From Burkholderiales bacterium (GTDB lineage: Bacteria > Pseudomonadota > Gammaproteobacteria > Burkholderiales > SG8-39), in assembly GCA_027493935.1 (NCBI GenBank), contig JAOSJV010000001.1, forward strand, positions 124,001 to 188,000: 64,000 nt of DNA. Reading direction: 5' to 3'. The position numbers were made by a program, and so were the translations under genes. Positions 36,986-46,833 of this stretch are shown piece after piece. Numbering within the stretch: the stretch's first letter is position 1; every line of letters starts with the position of its first letter. Under the pieces are notes generated by a model that searched no databases, was not told the DNA's origin, and worked only from the letters and a program-made list of their open reading frames with translations.

Positions 36986-37476
36986 AGCTCGATCGTGTCG
37001 CCCGGCCGGTAATCGGGCTTGACCACCCAGTAGTATCCGCCGCCCTTGCGAACGCGCTTCGCACCCATCGCCGCGAGGCGCCGCCCGAGCTCATCGAGGT
37101 ATCCGCGCAGCAGGCCGTCGCGGTCGTAGAGGATGCGCGCCTCCTCGACGAGGTCGAGAAAGAGGAAGCCGCCCCGGCGCAGCTCCTCGGGCGTCTTGAA
37201 CACCGGCGACAGGATCGTCTGGATGCCTGCGGCGGCGGCGGCGGCGCGCAGCGCAGGCGCGACGCGCGCCTCGACCGCCGCGAACTCGTCCATGCGGGCC
37301 ATACGACCGGCCGGCAGCGTCTCGGCGACGAGGAGCAGGTCGATGTCCGAGTCCGGACGCATCGTGGCGCGCGCCACCGATCCGAATACCGCGAGGCTCG
37401 CTAGCCGCGCGCCGTAGACTGCGAGACAGGCGGCGAGGACGTCGTCCAGCAGACCTGCGAATCGCGCCTTCAGCAT
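36982..37476 (-). CDS. MNT-type nucleotidyltransferase (antitoxin-side partner of HEPN)
   Basis: A 164-residue minimal nucleotidyltransferase. The pol-beta signature is LAVFGSVARATMRPDSDIDL, with GS and the DSDID metal-binding aspartates intact. A later FLFLDLVEEARILYDRDGLL helps form the active site, and a C-terminal extension (RVRKGGGYYWVVKPDYRPGD) is longer than in the smallest MNTs. It is first in the operon and coupled to the HEPN gene by a 4-bp overlap. Known partners either AMPylate the HEPN toxin or, in other systems, modify tRNA. Confidence 0.88.
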   Translation of the reverse strand: MLKARFAGLLDDVLAACLAVYGARLASLAVFGSVARATMRPDSDIDLLLVAETLPAGRMARMDEFAAVEARVAPALRAAAAAAGIQTILSPVFKTPEELRRGGFLFLDLVEEARILYDRDGLLRGYLDELGRRLAAMGAKRVRKGGGYYWVVKPDYRPGDTIEL

Positions 37477-37800
37477 GGCATCGCATTCTACCCCGCTCTG
37501 CCGCGAGTTCCCGCTGAGGCACCTGCGACCGGCCGCGGTCGAGTCCCCGCGTACGACTTGGGCGACTTGGAGTATCGTTCCCCTCCCCTCCTCGCCGAGG
37601 AGGGTGCCCGCGCAGCGGGCGGGGTGGTGGGCAGCGCATGCACTCTGCCCGCCCCATCCCCTCCTCTTTGAGGAGGGGTGCCCGCGCAGCGGGCGGGGTG
37701 GTGCGCAGCGCACGCAGTTTGCACGGCCCAGCGGGGGCGGTGAACGCGGTCGCGTCGTAGAACACCCGCCGCATGACCGCGGCGGGCAAGGGAGGCGGTC
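37477..37800. other. Gap upstream of the TpsA gene with a duplicated repeat
   Basis: This 324 bp region separates the MNT gene from the divergent exoprotein gene. Its centre is filled by two tandem repeat copies (37580-37722). The last 25 bp contain AAGGGAGGCGG, the ribosome-binding site of the exoprotein. No promoter is evident. Confidence 0.5.
37580..37722. repeat. Two tandem copies of the GAGGAGGGGTGCCCGCGCAGCGGGCGGGGTGG repeat
   Basis: Copy 1 (37580-37645) and copy 2 (37657-37722) share CCCCTCCTC...GAGGAGGG, then TGCCCGCGCAGCGGGCGGGG and TGGTG-GCAGCGCA, differing mainly in the loop. A third, inverted copy lies after phaC at 17017. Each copy folds as two successive hairpins. Confidence 0.75.
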
Positions 37801-40800
37801 ATGGCGAAGATCATGGCCTCGAAGCGGGCGAAGCGGCGCGCAGCGCGCCGCGCCGTGAGCGCGCTAACGCTCGTCGCGTTCGTCTTCACGCAGACCGGTG
37901 CGCTCGCCGGCCCGATTGCCGACCCCGCTGCGCCGATCGGCTTTCGCCCGACGATCACCACTGCCCCCTCGGGCGCCTCGGTCGTCGACATCGTCGCCCC
38001 GAGCGCGGCGGGCACCTCGCACAACAAGTACTCGGGCTTCGGCGTCGAGACGCCCGGCGTCGTGCTCAACAACAGCCTCGGTGCGGGCACGAGCGCGCTT
38101 GCGGGTGCGCTCGGGGCGAACCCCAACTTCGCGGGGGCCTTTGCCAGCGTCATCCTCAACGAGGTGACCGGAAGCGGCGCCTCGAGCCTCGCGGGGCCGC
38201 TGGAAGTCTTCGGCCACGCAGCAGCGGTGATCATCGCCAACCCCAACGGCATCGCCTGCGCGGGCTGCAGTTTCCTGAATGCCCCGCGGGTAACCCTCAC
38301 CACCGGGGTGCCCTTCTACAGCCCGAGCGGGCTTCTCGGCTTGAACGTCACCGGTGGCACGGTGGGCGTATCGGGTCCGGGTCTGGATGCGAGCGGGATC
38401 GGGCGCGTCGATCTCCTCGGCGGGCAGATCGCCGTGACGGGCGCGGTCACCGGCGCTGCGCAACTCAACCTCCTTGCGGGCAAGCTGGCCTACGACTACG
38501 CGCCAGGCAGTGCCACGCCGGCGCCCGGGACTTCGGGCACGGGATACGCGATCGACGCCACGGCGCTCGGCAGCTTCTCGGCCGGGCGCATCCAGCTTCA
38601 GGCGACCGATGCGGGCGTGGGTGTGCGCGCGCTCGGCGGCGTGGCCGCCACCGCCGAGGACATCGTGCTCGCTGCCTCCGGCGAGGTGCAGGTCGCCGGG
38701 GCGAACGCCGCGCGCGATCTCGTGGTGACTGCGGGCGCCTTCCATGCGAGCGCCACGAACACCCTCGGGCGCGACTTCGTCGCGACGGTCGGAAGCCTCA
38801 CGAACGTCGGCTCGCTCACGGCCGGGCGCAACGTCGCGCTCGGCGCCGCGGGCAGCGTCACCAACGCCGGCAACCTCGAAGCGGGCGAGACGGCCGCCGT
38901 CAGCGCCGGGGGAAGCCTCGCCAACACCGGCAGCCTCGCCGCCGAGACTCTCACGCTCTCGGCGGCGACGATCGCCAACCTCGCCGGGGCGGTGCTGGCC
39001 CGCTCGGGCGCGCTCTCGCTCGCGTCGGCCGGGGCGATCGACAACCGCGCGGGCTCGCTCTCGGGCACGGGGTGACGCTCCAGGGCGCAAGCCTCGAGAA
39101 CAGCGGCGGATTCGTCTTCTCCGAAGGTGGTCTCGGCGTCAACGTCTCCGGCGCGCTCACCAACGCCGCCGGGCAGATCCTCGCGGTGCGCGATGTCAAC
39201 GTCGCCGCCGACGCCGTAGAGAACCGCGGCGGGCTCGTGCTCGGAGCAGATGCGACACTCGCCGCGGCGAGCGTGCAGAACAGCACGAACGGCCGCATTG
39301 CGGCCGAGCGCGACCTTGCGGTCAGCGTCGGCGGCGCACTCAACAACGACGCCGGGCTCCTCTCGGCCAACCGTGACGCGACGGTCAGCGTCGGAACGCT
39401 CTCGAACCACGGCGGCAGCCTCACCGCGGTAGGCGATCTCGCCCTGACGGCGACCACCGCCCTCGCCGGGGCGGGCACGCTCGGGGCGAACCAGGCGATG
39501 ACGCTGCGCGGCGGCGCGCTCGCCCCCGGCGGTGCGCTCGAGGCGGGCACGCTCGAGGTCGAGGCGCAGGCTTTCGAGAACGCTGCCGCCGTGCGCGTGT
39601 TCGGTGATGCGGCGATCCGCGGCGGGCGCTTCGCCAACGCGGGCTCGCTCGGCACGGCGGGGCTACTCGGCGTCAACGTCACGGGCGCCGTCACCAACAG
39701 CGGAACGCTTGCCAGCAACACCGACCTCACGGTCGATGCCGGCACGATCGCGAACCTCGCCAACGCGCGCCTGCTCGCGCTCAACGACGCGACCCTGCGC
39801 GCAGGCGCGATCACCAACACCGGTGGCACGATCCAGGCGGGACGCGACCTCTCGATCGAGGCCGCGACGCTGGCCAACCAGCGCGGGCCGCTCACCACCG
39901 TCTACAGCGCCACCGACAGCCGCGGGCGCGCGAGCGGGGTCTTCGGCAGCCGCCCCACAGGGGAGCTCTGGCAGAGCTACACCCAGACCGAGACCACCGG
40001 CCCCGGCGAGCTCCTCGCCGGCAACGATCTCATCCTGGCGCTCGGCTCGGGCCTGAACGACGCGAGCCTCATGGGCGCCGGGCGCGACCTGCTGATCGAG
40101 GGCGATGCCTTCACCAACCACGCCCGCCAGCGTCTCACCACCGTCTACCACACCTGGTATCGCTGGAAGAGCAAGTGGCGCGGCAAGAAGGAGGCGGTCA
40201 CCGATCTGTACTACCAGTGGTCCGGCACCCCCGCCACCGTGCAGGCGGGCGAGGGGCTCGAGCTCGCACTTGCCGGGACCCTGACGAACTCCGGGAACTT
40301 GATCGCCGGCAGCGTGAACGCGCAGGCCGCGACCATCAATACGGGGCTCTTCGACTACTACGCCCAGACCCCGCCCACGCTCGAGCCCAGGAGCGCGATC
40401 GATCTCTCGCAGTACGGGAGCCTGCCCACCGGACCCAACCCGCTCTTCGCCGAGCGGCGCGATCCTGCGAGCCGCTTCCTGATCGGGGTCGATCCGAGCC
40501 TTCCCCTCTCAAACCTCGTCCTTCTCTCGCCCGAGTACTTCGCGACGCTGCTCGGGCAGGCGGAGGCCGCAAACCGCTTCTACGCCGACCCCTGGCGGAA
40601 GCCGCGCTTCTCAGGCGCGCAGCGCTCGAGCAGACGGGGCGCGCCTTCTTCGTCCCGGAGGCGAAGACCGACGAGGAGCAGCGCCGCGCGCTCTACGAGG
40701 CGGCGCTTCGCTTCGCCCAGCAGCACCCGGGGCTGGTCCTCGGCGAAGCCTTCACCGACGAGCTGATCGCCGAGCTCGAGGCCCCGGTGCTCTGGTACGT

Positions 40801-43123
40801 GCGCAACGCCGACGGGACCCTCGTCCCCACGGTATACCTGCCGGCGCTCGCCCGCGAGAACCTCGCCAACGTGCAAGGCGGGCTCATCCAGGCCTCCGAG
40901 ATCCAGCTCGCGGCGATCAAGACGATCGACAACACGGGCTTCGTCGCCGGGCAGCGGATCACGCTCGACGCCGAGCACGTCCTCAATCGCAAGCGCTCGG
41001 CGGATGTCGGGCACATCGTCCGTCACAAGAAGCACTACTGGTACGAAGTCACCGGGGACGCGGTGCAGCCCGGGGCTTCATGAGCGCGGCCGAGCTCCAG
41101 ATCAACGCCAGCCGCCTCACCTCGATCTCTGGGGAGTTCTATGAAGCGGGCGAGGACGTCTCGGCACGCCTCGAGGCGCAGTTCGGCGAGGCGGCCGCCT
41201 TCAGCCAGAACCAGGACCGCCTCAACGTCCAGACCCACCAGTACAAGAAGGATCCATTCGAGCAGGTGGTGACCGCGGCCGTGGCCATCGCCATCTCGGT
41301 GTGGCTGGGGCCGCAGGTCGCCTCGGCGCTCAGCGCAGCGGCCGAATCGGCGGCGGCAGCAGCCATCAGCGAGGGACTCGTCGCGGGCACGATCACGAGC
41401 GGGGCCGAGGCGCTCGCCCTGCAGCAAGCCGTCTACGCGGGCTTCTCCTTCGCGCCGGGAAGCGTCACCACCGCTGCCGTGTCGACCGGCTTGACCGGCA
41501 TGGCGACCTCCGGCGCCACGCAGCTTCTCGGCACCGGTGAGATCGACTTCGGCAGCGTGTTGAAGGCGGGCCTCACGAGCGGGCTGACTGCCGGAATCAC
41601 GCAGGGCCTTGGGACCGCGCTCGACAACCAGACGCTCCTCGGCGGGAAGCTCATCCCCGGCGGCGCGGCCGATCTCGTCAAGGCCGGCAGCGCCGCGACC
41701 GACCTCGGCGACAAGCTCGTCGGCTACACGCTGCGCGCCGGGGTGACGGGCGGCGTGAACAAGGCCGTCTACGGCGAGAACGCCGGAAGCTTCGGTACTG
41801 CCTTCGTCGAGAGCTTCGCGGCGTCGGCCTCGGCGGATGCCGCCTATTGGGTCGGTGGTGCCGTCGATCGCACGGAGAACCCGCTCGGCAACATCGGCGC
41901 GCACGCGCTGGTCGGCTGCGCGGCCGCTGCCGCCGCGGGCAACAGCTGCGGCGCGGGCGCCCTGGGCGCGGCCGCCGCCGCCGCCGCGAACCCGCTGCTC
42001 GACGAATTTACGACCAGGGAGGATGCCGACCTGCGCAAGGCGCAGCTCGCGGCGCTCGCCACGGCCACGAGCGGCTTGGCCGCCATCGCGACCGGGCAGG
42101 ACGTGACCACCACGATCAGCGCCGCGCAGAACGAGACGCTCAATAACTATTTGCAGCGCAATCAGCTCCTCGAAAGGCTGGCGTGGTTGAGGGCCGCGAT
42201 GACGCACGACCAACGCACCGCGGTTATGGAGGAGTGGGTGCAGGTATGGCAGACCAACCGAAATGATCTGCAAAAGCAATGCAGCCAAGGGGCCGACGCC
42301 TGCCGTGCCGCGAACCTGCGCGTCGCCGAAGACGTCCTCGCACTAGAAGGGCTCCGCGGCGAGATCGAAACCGCGATCCACGGTGCAAGAACTGCAGAGC
42401 GTGAAATTCTGAGCTTGGAGCTCGAGATCGTAAGCAAGAGTCTGACCTCGGCGCGGGATGTGCTCGTTCTAAACCTTCATCAACTCGAGAAGTCTCGCGA
42501 CATCGAACCACACGAGCTGGGCTTGCTGCGCGCGACACGACTAATGATGAATGCCGATGCCCTCGCTGCGGCAATAGGCCTTGCAGCAGGTGCGCTATCC
42601 GGCAGCGCATCACGAGTGTTTCAGAGAGAGAGGGGAGCGCTCATCCAGGCGATGCAATGGTTTTCAAGCCGCACCCCGGGCGCGCAATCAAACCAAACCA
42701 CTCGTCGAGAAGTTGGAGTGACGGAAAACCAGAGCGTTGAAGCAATCGCGGGGACGATTCGAAACGTCAATCCGAAGAGGGGGTATTTTTAACTGCGTGA
42801 ACTGTGTGATCGCTACAGACGCTACCCTGGCGGGTAGACCAGCCTCTGCACTTCCTGGAAATGCAACGAGCATCTCCGTTCTGGAGAGACACTATGGTGG
42901 GGTGTTCAGAGCAGTTAGTGGTAAGCAAGAGATCGAGCGGATCATGGTCAAAGCAGGGTCTGGAGCCCGGGGGATCGTGTTTGGGTCGCGTGGTCCGGGA
43001 AATGTAGGACATGTCTTCAACGTAGTGAACCAAGACGGCACAATTCGCTTTTTAGATGGTCAGATAGGTAAACGGGCTTCTGTCTCGGGCTATTCGAATC
43101 TCGAGCTGCTAAGAACAAATTGA
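37801..43123 (+). CDS. TpsA/CdiA-like exoprotein with C-terminal papain-fold toxin (four frame breaks)
   Basis: A ~1770-residue polymorphic-toxin exoprotein. An extended basic signal (MAKIMASKRAKRRAARRAVS, then a hydrophobic core) leads into the TPS secretion domain, with NPNGIACAGCSFLNAPRVTL, the classic FhaB/HxuA motif. Long filamentous repeats follow (GSLTNVGSLTAGRN-type units, 38.7-40.3 kb), then a hydrophobic Ala/Gly-rich pretoxin region (41.2-42.0 kb, DUF637-like). The last ~115 residues are a papain-like deamidase/protease fold: NCVNCVIATDATLAGRPA (Cys), VGHVFNVVNQDG (His), FLDGQIG (Asp). Single-base breaks lie near 39072, 40605, 41077 and 42787. The last, a T run, falls exactly where the toxin begins. 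No TpsB transporter gene is in the window. The immunity gene follows 3 bp later. Confidence 0.85.
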
Positions 43124-43126
43124 TAT

Positions 43127-43441
43127 ATGCTGACCTTCGAAGAGGCGAGATCTATGGCGTTTCGTGTCGTCAATCGACTGGAAGGTGAGGTTGGCGAACA
43201 GCTTGTTCTATTGGATAGCATGACCATTGAGCGAAAGTTTGGCTGGGTGTTCCTTTACAACACGAAGCGCTTTCTCGAAACGAATAACGTTAGGGATGCG
43301 CTCGCTGGTAACGGCCCGTTGTTGGTCGACAAGAGAAAGGCAACGGTGTTGCAGTTAGGAACTGCATTTCCGTTGGAGCAATACTTGGAGCATTACGAGC
43401 GAACGGGACTCGTTCTCGGCGGCGCTCAAGACGATCTCTAG
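43127..43441 (+). CDS. Immunity protein, Imm35-like
   Basis: A 104-residue cytoplasmic protein starting 3 bp after the toxin stop. GWVFLYNTKRFLETNNVRDA, LAGNGPLLVDKRKATVLQLG and FPLEQYLEHYERTG match the Imm35 pattern found beside papain-fold and other deamidase toxins. It should bind and neutralise the adjacent C-terminal domain in the producing cell. Its GC content is clearly lower than the window average, as for the toxin tip, consistent with the pair being exchanged as a cassette. Confidence 0.8.
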   Translation: MLTFEEARSMAFRVVNRLEGEVGEQLVLLDSMTIERKFGWVFLYNTKRFLETNNVRDALAGNGPLLVDKRKATVLQLGTAFPLEQYLEHYERTGLVLGGAQDDL

Positions 43442-43450
43442 GCATGGCTT

Positions 43451-43472
43451 CTCGCATGGCGCCATGCGGGAG
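43451..43472. terminator. Hairpin between convergent immunity and wbpM-type genes
   Basis: CTCGCATGGC-GCCATGCGGGAG is a 10-bp stem with one bulged G and almost no loop, lying between two convergent genes. There is no U tract on either side, so it is only a probable bidirectional transcript end. Confidence 0.4.
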
Positions 43473-43490
43473 CAAAGTGCTGGAAGAAGC

Positions 43491-45381
43491 CTACTTCGTC
43501 GATGCGCCGATCTGGAGGCCCGCAAAGCGACGGGCTGGCTGCGTCGCCGCGGCTTGCTCGCCCGCCGGCCGGTACTCTGGAATCCTTGCCGCGAGTCCCG
43601 TCCGCACCTGGTCGTCCGGCACCACCTCGTCCTGCTCGAGCCACGCGACCGCATCCCCGAGAAACGACTGTGTCGGCCGCGCATCGGCCTTCATGACCCG
43701 GAAGCTTCGGGTGCGGTGTCGGCGCGGTGGTCTCGTCGTCGGCGAGGAGCTCCTCGTAGAGCTTCTCGCCCGGGCGCAGCCCCGTGAACTCGATCTTGAT
43801 TTCCTCCTCGGTGAGCCCCGAGAGCCGGATCAGCTCGCGCGCGAGGTCGACGATCTTGACCGGCTCGCCCATGTCGAGCACGAAGATCTCGCCGCCGCGG
43901 CCCATCAGGCCCGCCTGCAGCACGAGTTGCGCCGCCTCCGGGATCGACATGAAGTAGCGCCGGATCTCGGGGTGGGTCACGGTGACGGGTCCGCCGTCGG
44001 CGATCTGCTTGTGGAACTTCGGGATCACGCTGCCGGTGGAGCCGAGCACGTTGCCGAAGCGCACCGCGACGAAGCGCGTCGCCCCGTCCGAGAGCCCGCG
44101 CAGCAGCATCTCGGCGAGGCGCTTGGAGGCGCCCATGACGTTGGTCGGGTTGACGGCCTTGTCCGTGGACACGAGGACGAACTTCTCAACCCCGTGCGCG
44201 AGCGCGGCCTGGGCGACGCGCCAAGTGCCGAGCGCGTTGTTCCGCACCGCTTCCCACGCGTTCGCGTCCTCCATGAGGGGCACGTGCTTGTACGCCGCGG
44301 CGTGGAACGCCACCGTGGGCCGGTAGGCGGCGAAAACCTCGTCCAGGCGCCGGCGGTTCTTGACGTCGCCGATCACGTAGGCGATGTGCGTGCCGTCGTG
44401 CTTGCCCCCGAGCTCTTGCTCGAGCGTGTAGAGCGCGAGCTCGCTCGCTTCGAGCGCGACTAGGCACGCGGGCCCGAAGCGCAGGATCTGGCGCGTGAGC
44501 TCGGCGCCGATCGAGCCGCCCGCGCCGGTCACCAGAACCGTGCGCCCGCGCAGCCACTCGGCGAGGCCCTCGGTGTCGAGCGCCACCGGATCGCGCCCGA
44601 GGAGATCGTCGAGCTCGATGGGGCGGAGCTGCGAGACCGTGACCAGGCCGCTCACCAGGTCCGCGTACGAGGGCACGGTGAGCGCGGCGATGCCCGCCTG
44701 CCGGCAGAGCTCGAGCGCACGGCGGCGCGCGCCGTGGCTCGCAGCGGGCATCGCGATGATCGCGAGCTCGACGCCGCGCTCGACCGCAATCGTCGGCAGC
44801 GCGTCCAGGGGGCCGAGCACGCGCAGCCCCTGCACCTCGCGCCGCAGCTTCTTCGGGTCGTCGTCGAGCAGGCCCACGAAATGCCAATCGGGGTTGCGGC
44901 CGACGCCCTTTAGGAGGTTGGCCGCCGCGGTGCCGGCGCCGAGCACGATCACGCGCTTCGCACCGACAGCCGGCAGCCGCGTCAGATGGCCCTCCTTCCA
45001 CGCGCGATAGGCGACGCGCGTACCGCCCATCGTCACCGCGAGCAGGATCGGGTACAGGATGATCACCGAGCGCGGCACGTCGGCAATCCGGAAGAGCGCG
45101 ATCACCAGCGCGATCGACATCGCGCCGAGCCCCACCGCGATCAGGATGCGGCGCACGTCGGGCAGGCTCGCGTAGCGCCACAGCCCGCGGTACATGCCGA
45201 GCCGCCAAAAAATCACGCCCTGCAGCGGCACGATCCACGCGAGGTCCCGTGGCACCGCCTCGCTATACGGGTAGTAGAGCTCGAAGTTGAGCCGCAGCAG
45301 GTAGGCGAGCACCCACGAGGCCGCGGCCGCCACGAGATCGTGCACCATCGCGACGACGCTGCGCCAGTTCGGCATGCGCAT
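43491..45381 (-). CDS. Nucleotide-sugar 4,6-dehydratase, WbpM/CapD family
   Basis: A ~630-residue membrane-anchored UDP-GlcNAc 4,6-dehydratase-type enzyme of O-antigen synthesis. The N-terminus has four transmembrane helices (first ~120 residues; WVLAYLLRLN, IALVIALFRI). A regulatory Rossmann domain (VIVLGAGTAAANLLKGVG) and the catalytic SDR domain (VLVTGAGGSIGAEL, FHAAAYKHVPLMEDANAWEA, STDKAVNPTNVMGASKRLAE) follow. In these enzymes the SDR Tyr is replaced, here by the Met of MGASK. An extra C near 43702 shifts the last ~70 residues. The start overlaps the stop of the WbpL-type gene. Confidence 0.9.
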
Positions 45382-46353
45382 CACGGCTGCGCCCTCTGGA
45401 GATGTCGCTGCCACGCGCCGTCCACCGCGAGCGCGAGCCCTGCATACACGAAGGCTCCCGCGGCGCAGACGGCGACTTGCGCTCCGAGCGGGGCGCGCAA
45501 GGCCCCGATTGCAACGACTGCGCAACCCGCCATGAGCAGGTACTCGGCGAGCGCGGTGTTGCGGTGTCCCCAACCGAGCTGCACGAGACGCTGGTAGTAG
45601 TGCGTGCGGTGCGCCTCCCACACCCGCTCGCCCCTTACGGCGCGGCGCAGGAGCGTCACGGTCGCATCGAAGATGAACGGCGAGAACACTGCCACCGGGA
45701 ACCAGATCGGCCAGGCGCCGTCCCGCCACCCGTGCAGGCCGACGGCCGCGGCGAGAAAGCCGAGCGGAATCGACCCCACGTCGCCCATGAAGATCCGCGC
45801 CGGGTGGAAGTTGAACCACAGGAAGCCGAGCGCCGCGGCCGCGACGCTCGCACTGAAGAGCGCGCTCGCCGCTTCGCCCGCGAGCCAGAAGCCGATCGCG
45901 TACGCGCCGAAACCGAAGGCCGTCATCCCGCCCGCCAGCCCGTCCATCCCGTCCATGAAATTGTAGAGATTCGTGACCCAGACGATGGCAAGAAACAGCA
46001 CCGGCAGCAGCCACGCCGGCGCGCCGGGCAGCGCGAGCGCGAGCCACCCCGCCGCTGCGGCGCCGTGCGCGAGGAATCGCACGTGCGCCGGCAACCCGCC
46101 GCGGTCGTCGACGAACGACACCACTGCGAGCGCGAAGGCGCACCCGAGCACGGCGAGCGATGCCTGGAGGAGGGCGCCGGCCGCGGTCACCGCCGCCATG
46201 ATCGCGATGCCGCCCGTGCGCGGGACCGGGTGCACGTGCAGCGACCGCGGGTTCGGCTCGTCGTGCGGAAAAGAGGTGCGCGGCCCGCGTCGCCATCCAC
46301 CAGGTGAGCGCGATGCTCGCCACGAAGCTCAGGGCAGGGAGGGCGGCGCGCAC
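45381..46353 (-). CDS. Undecaprenyl-phosphate glycosyl-1-phosphate transferase, WecA/WbpL family
   Basis: A ~323-residue polytopic enzyme that starts O-antigen chains by placing a HexNAc-1-P on undecaprenyl phosphate. The motifs are HPVPRTGGIAIM, VSFVDDRGGLP, the metal-binding VTNLYNFMDGMDGLAGG, FNFHPARIFMGDVGSIPLGF and EAHRTHYYQRLV. About ten transmembrane helices fit the hydrophobic profile. One T too many near 46263 separates the first ~30 residues (GTG start at 46353). It is coupled to the WbpM-type gene, the same pair seen in Pseudomonas and Bordetella O-antigen loci. Confidence 0.9.
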
Positions 46354-46375
46354 GCGAACCCGGCCGCGGAGCCGG

Positions 46376-46510
46376 TCACTCCCGGGGTGCGAGCCGAACG
46401 CCCTCGACTTCGGCGGCCGAGGCGAGCCTGCGATCGCGCCAGACGAACGCGATCGCGCTTGGACGCTGCCGGCCGGCGACGATCGCCGAGGCGTCCCGGT
46501 ACCGAATCAA
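46376..46510 (-). pseudogene. Internally deleted PIN-domain toxin (VapC-like remnant)
   Basis: A 44-residue reading frame coupled to the antitoxin (TTGA overlap). It consists of only the two ends of a PIN toxin: IRYRDASAIVAG, with the first catalytic Asp, is fused directly to AIAFVWRDRRLASAAEVEGV with RLAP, the usual C-terminal strand and helix. About 80-90 central residues with the remaining acidic residues are absent. The junction is in frame with no frameshift, so it is a real deletion rather than a sequencing slip. It cannot be a functional nuclease. Confidence 0.7.
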
Positions 46511-46833
46511 CGGCGCTCCTCCCGCTTCGCGCGCAGGGCATCGACTACGCTCGCGGCGCGCTTCGGGCGCGGGAGCGGTCCGCGAAGCTTCCGCTTCGAG
46601 AGGTCGCCGCGACCGCGCCGGACCAGCACCGCATGCTCGAGCTCGTCGCGCCAGCTTGCGGCCTCTTCGGGGGTGACGGTACCGACCGGCTCGATGCACG
46701 CCACCGGACGGTTGCGGTCGGTGATGAGCACCGAGTCGCCGTGCCGAACCGCGTGGAGCGGCTCGGACAGCCTGCTGTTTGCTGGTGAAATCGTGGCTTC
46801 TTTCACCTGGCTATTATTGTTTTTTCGTTTCAT
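46507..46833 (-). CDS. Phd/YefM-type antitoxin
   Basis: A 108-residue antitoxin. After an Asn/Lys-rich leader (MKRKNNNSQ), VKEATISPANSRLSEPLHAV is the Phd DNA-binding/dimer region and GDSVLITDRNRPVACIEPV completes the fold. The C-terminal half (ELEHAVLVRRGRGDLSKRKL and following) is the toxin-wrapping segment, still conserved although its toxin is deleted. The ATG overlaps the epimerase stop, so the module rides in the polysaccharide operon. Confidence 0.85.
   Translation of the reverse strand: MKRKNNNSQVKEATISPANSRLSEPLHAVRHGDSVLITDRNRPVACIEPVGTVTPEEAASWRDELEHAVLVRRGRGDLSKRKLRGPLPRPKRAASVVDALRAKREERR

Noticed and set aside
37580..37722. Possible CRISPR or tandem-gene array
   Set aside because: Only two copies, about 65 bp each with internal hairpins and no spacer pattern; it is a dispersed intergenic repeat.
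38700..40300. Repeats in the exoprotein considered as satellite DNA
   Set aside because: They keep the reading frame and encode the imperfect 15-20 residue units typical of filamentous haemagglutinins.
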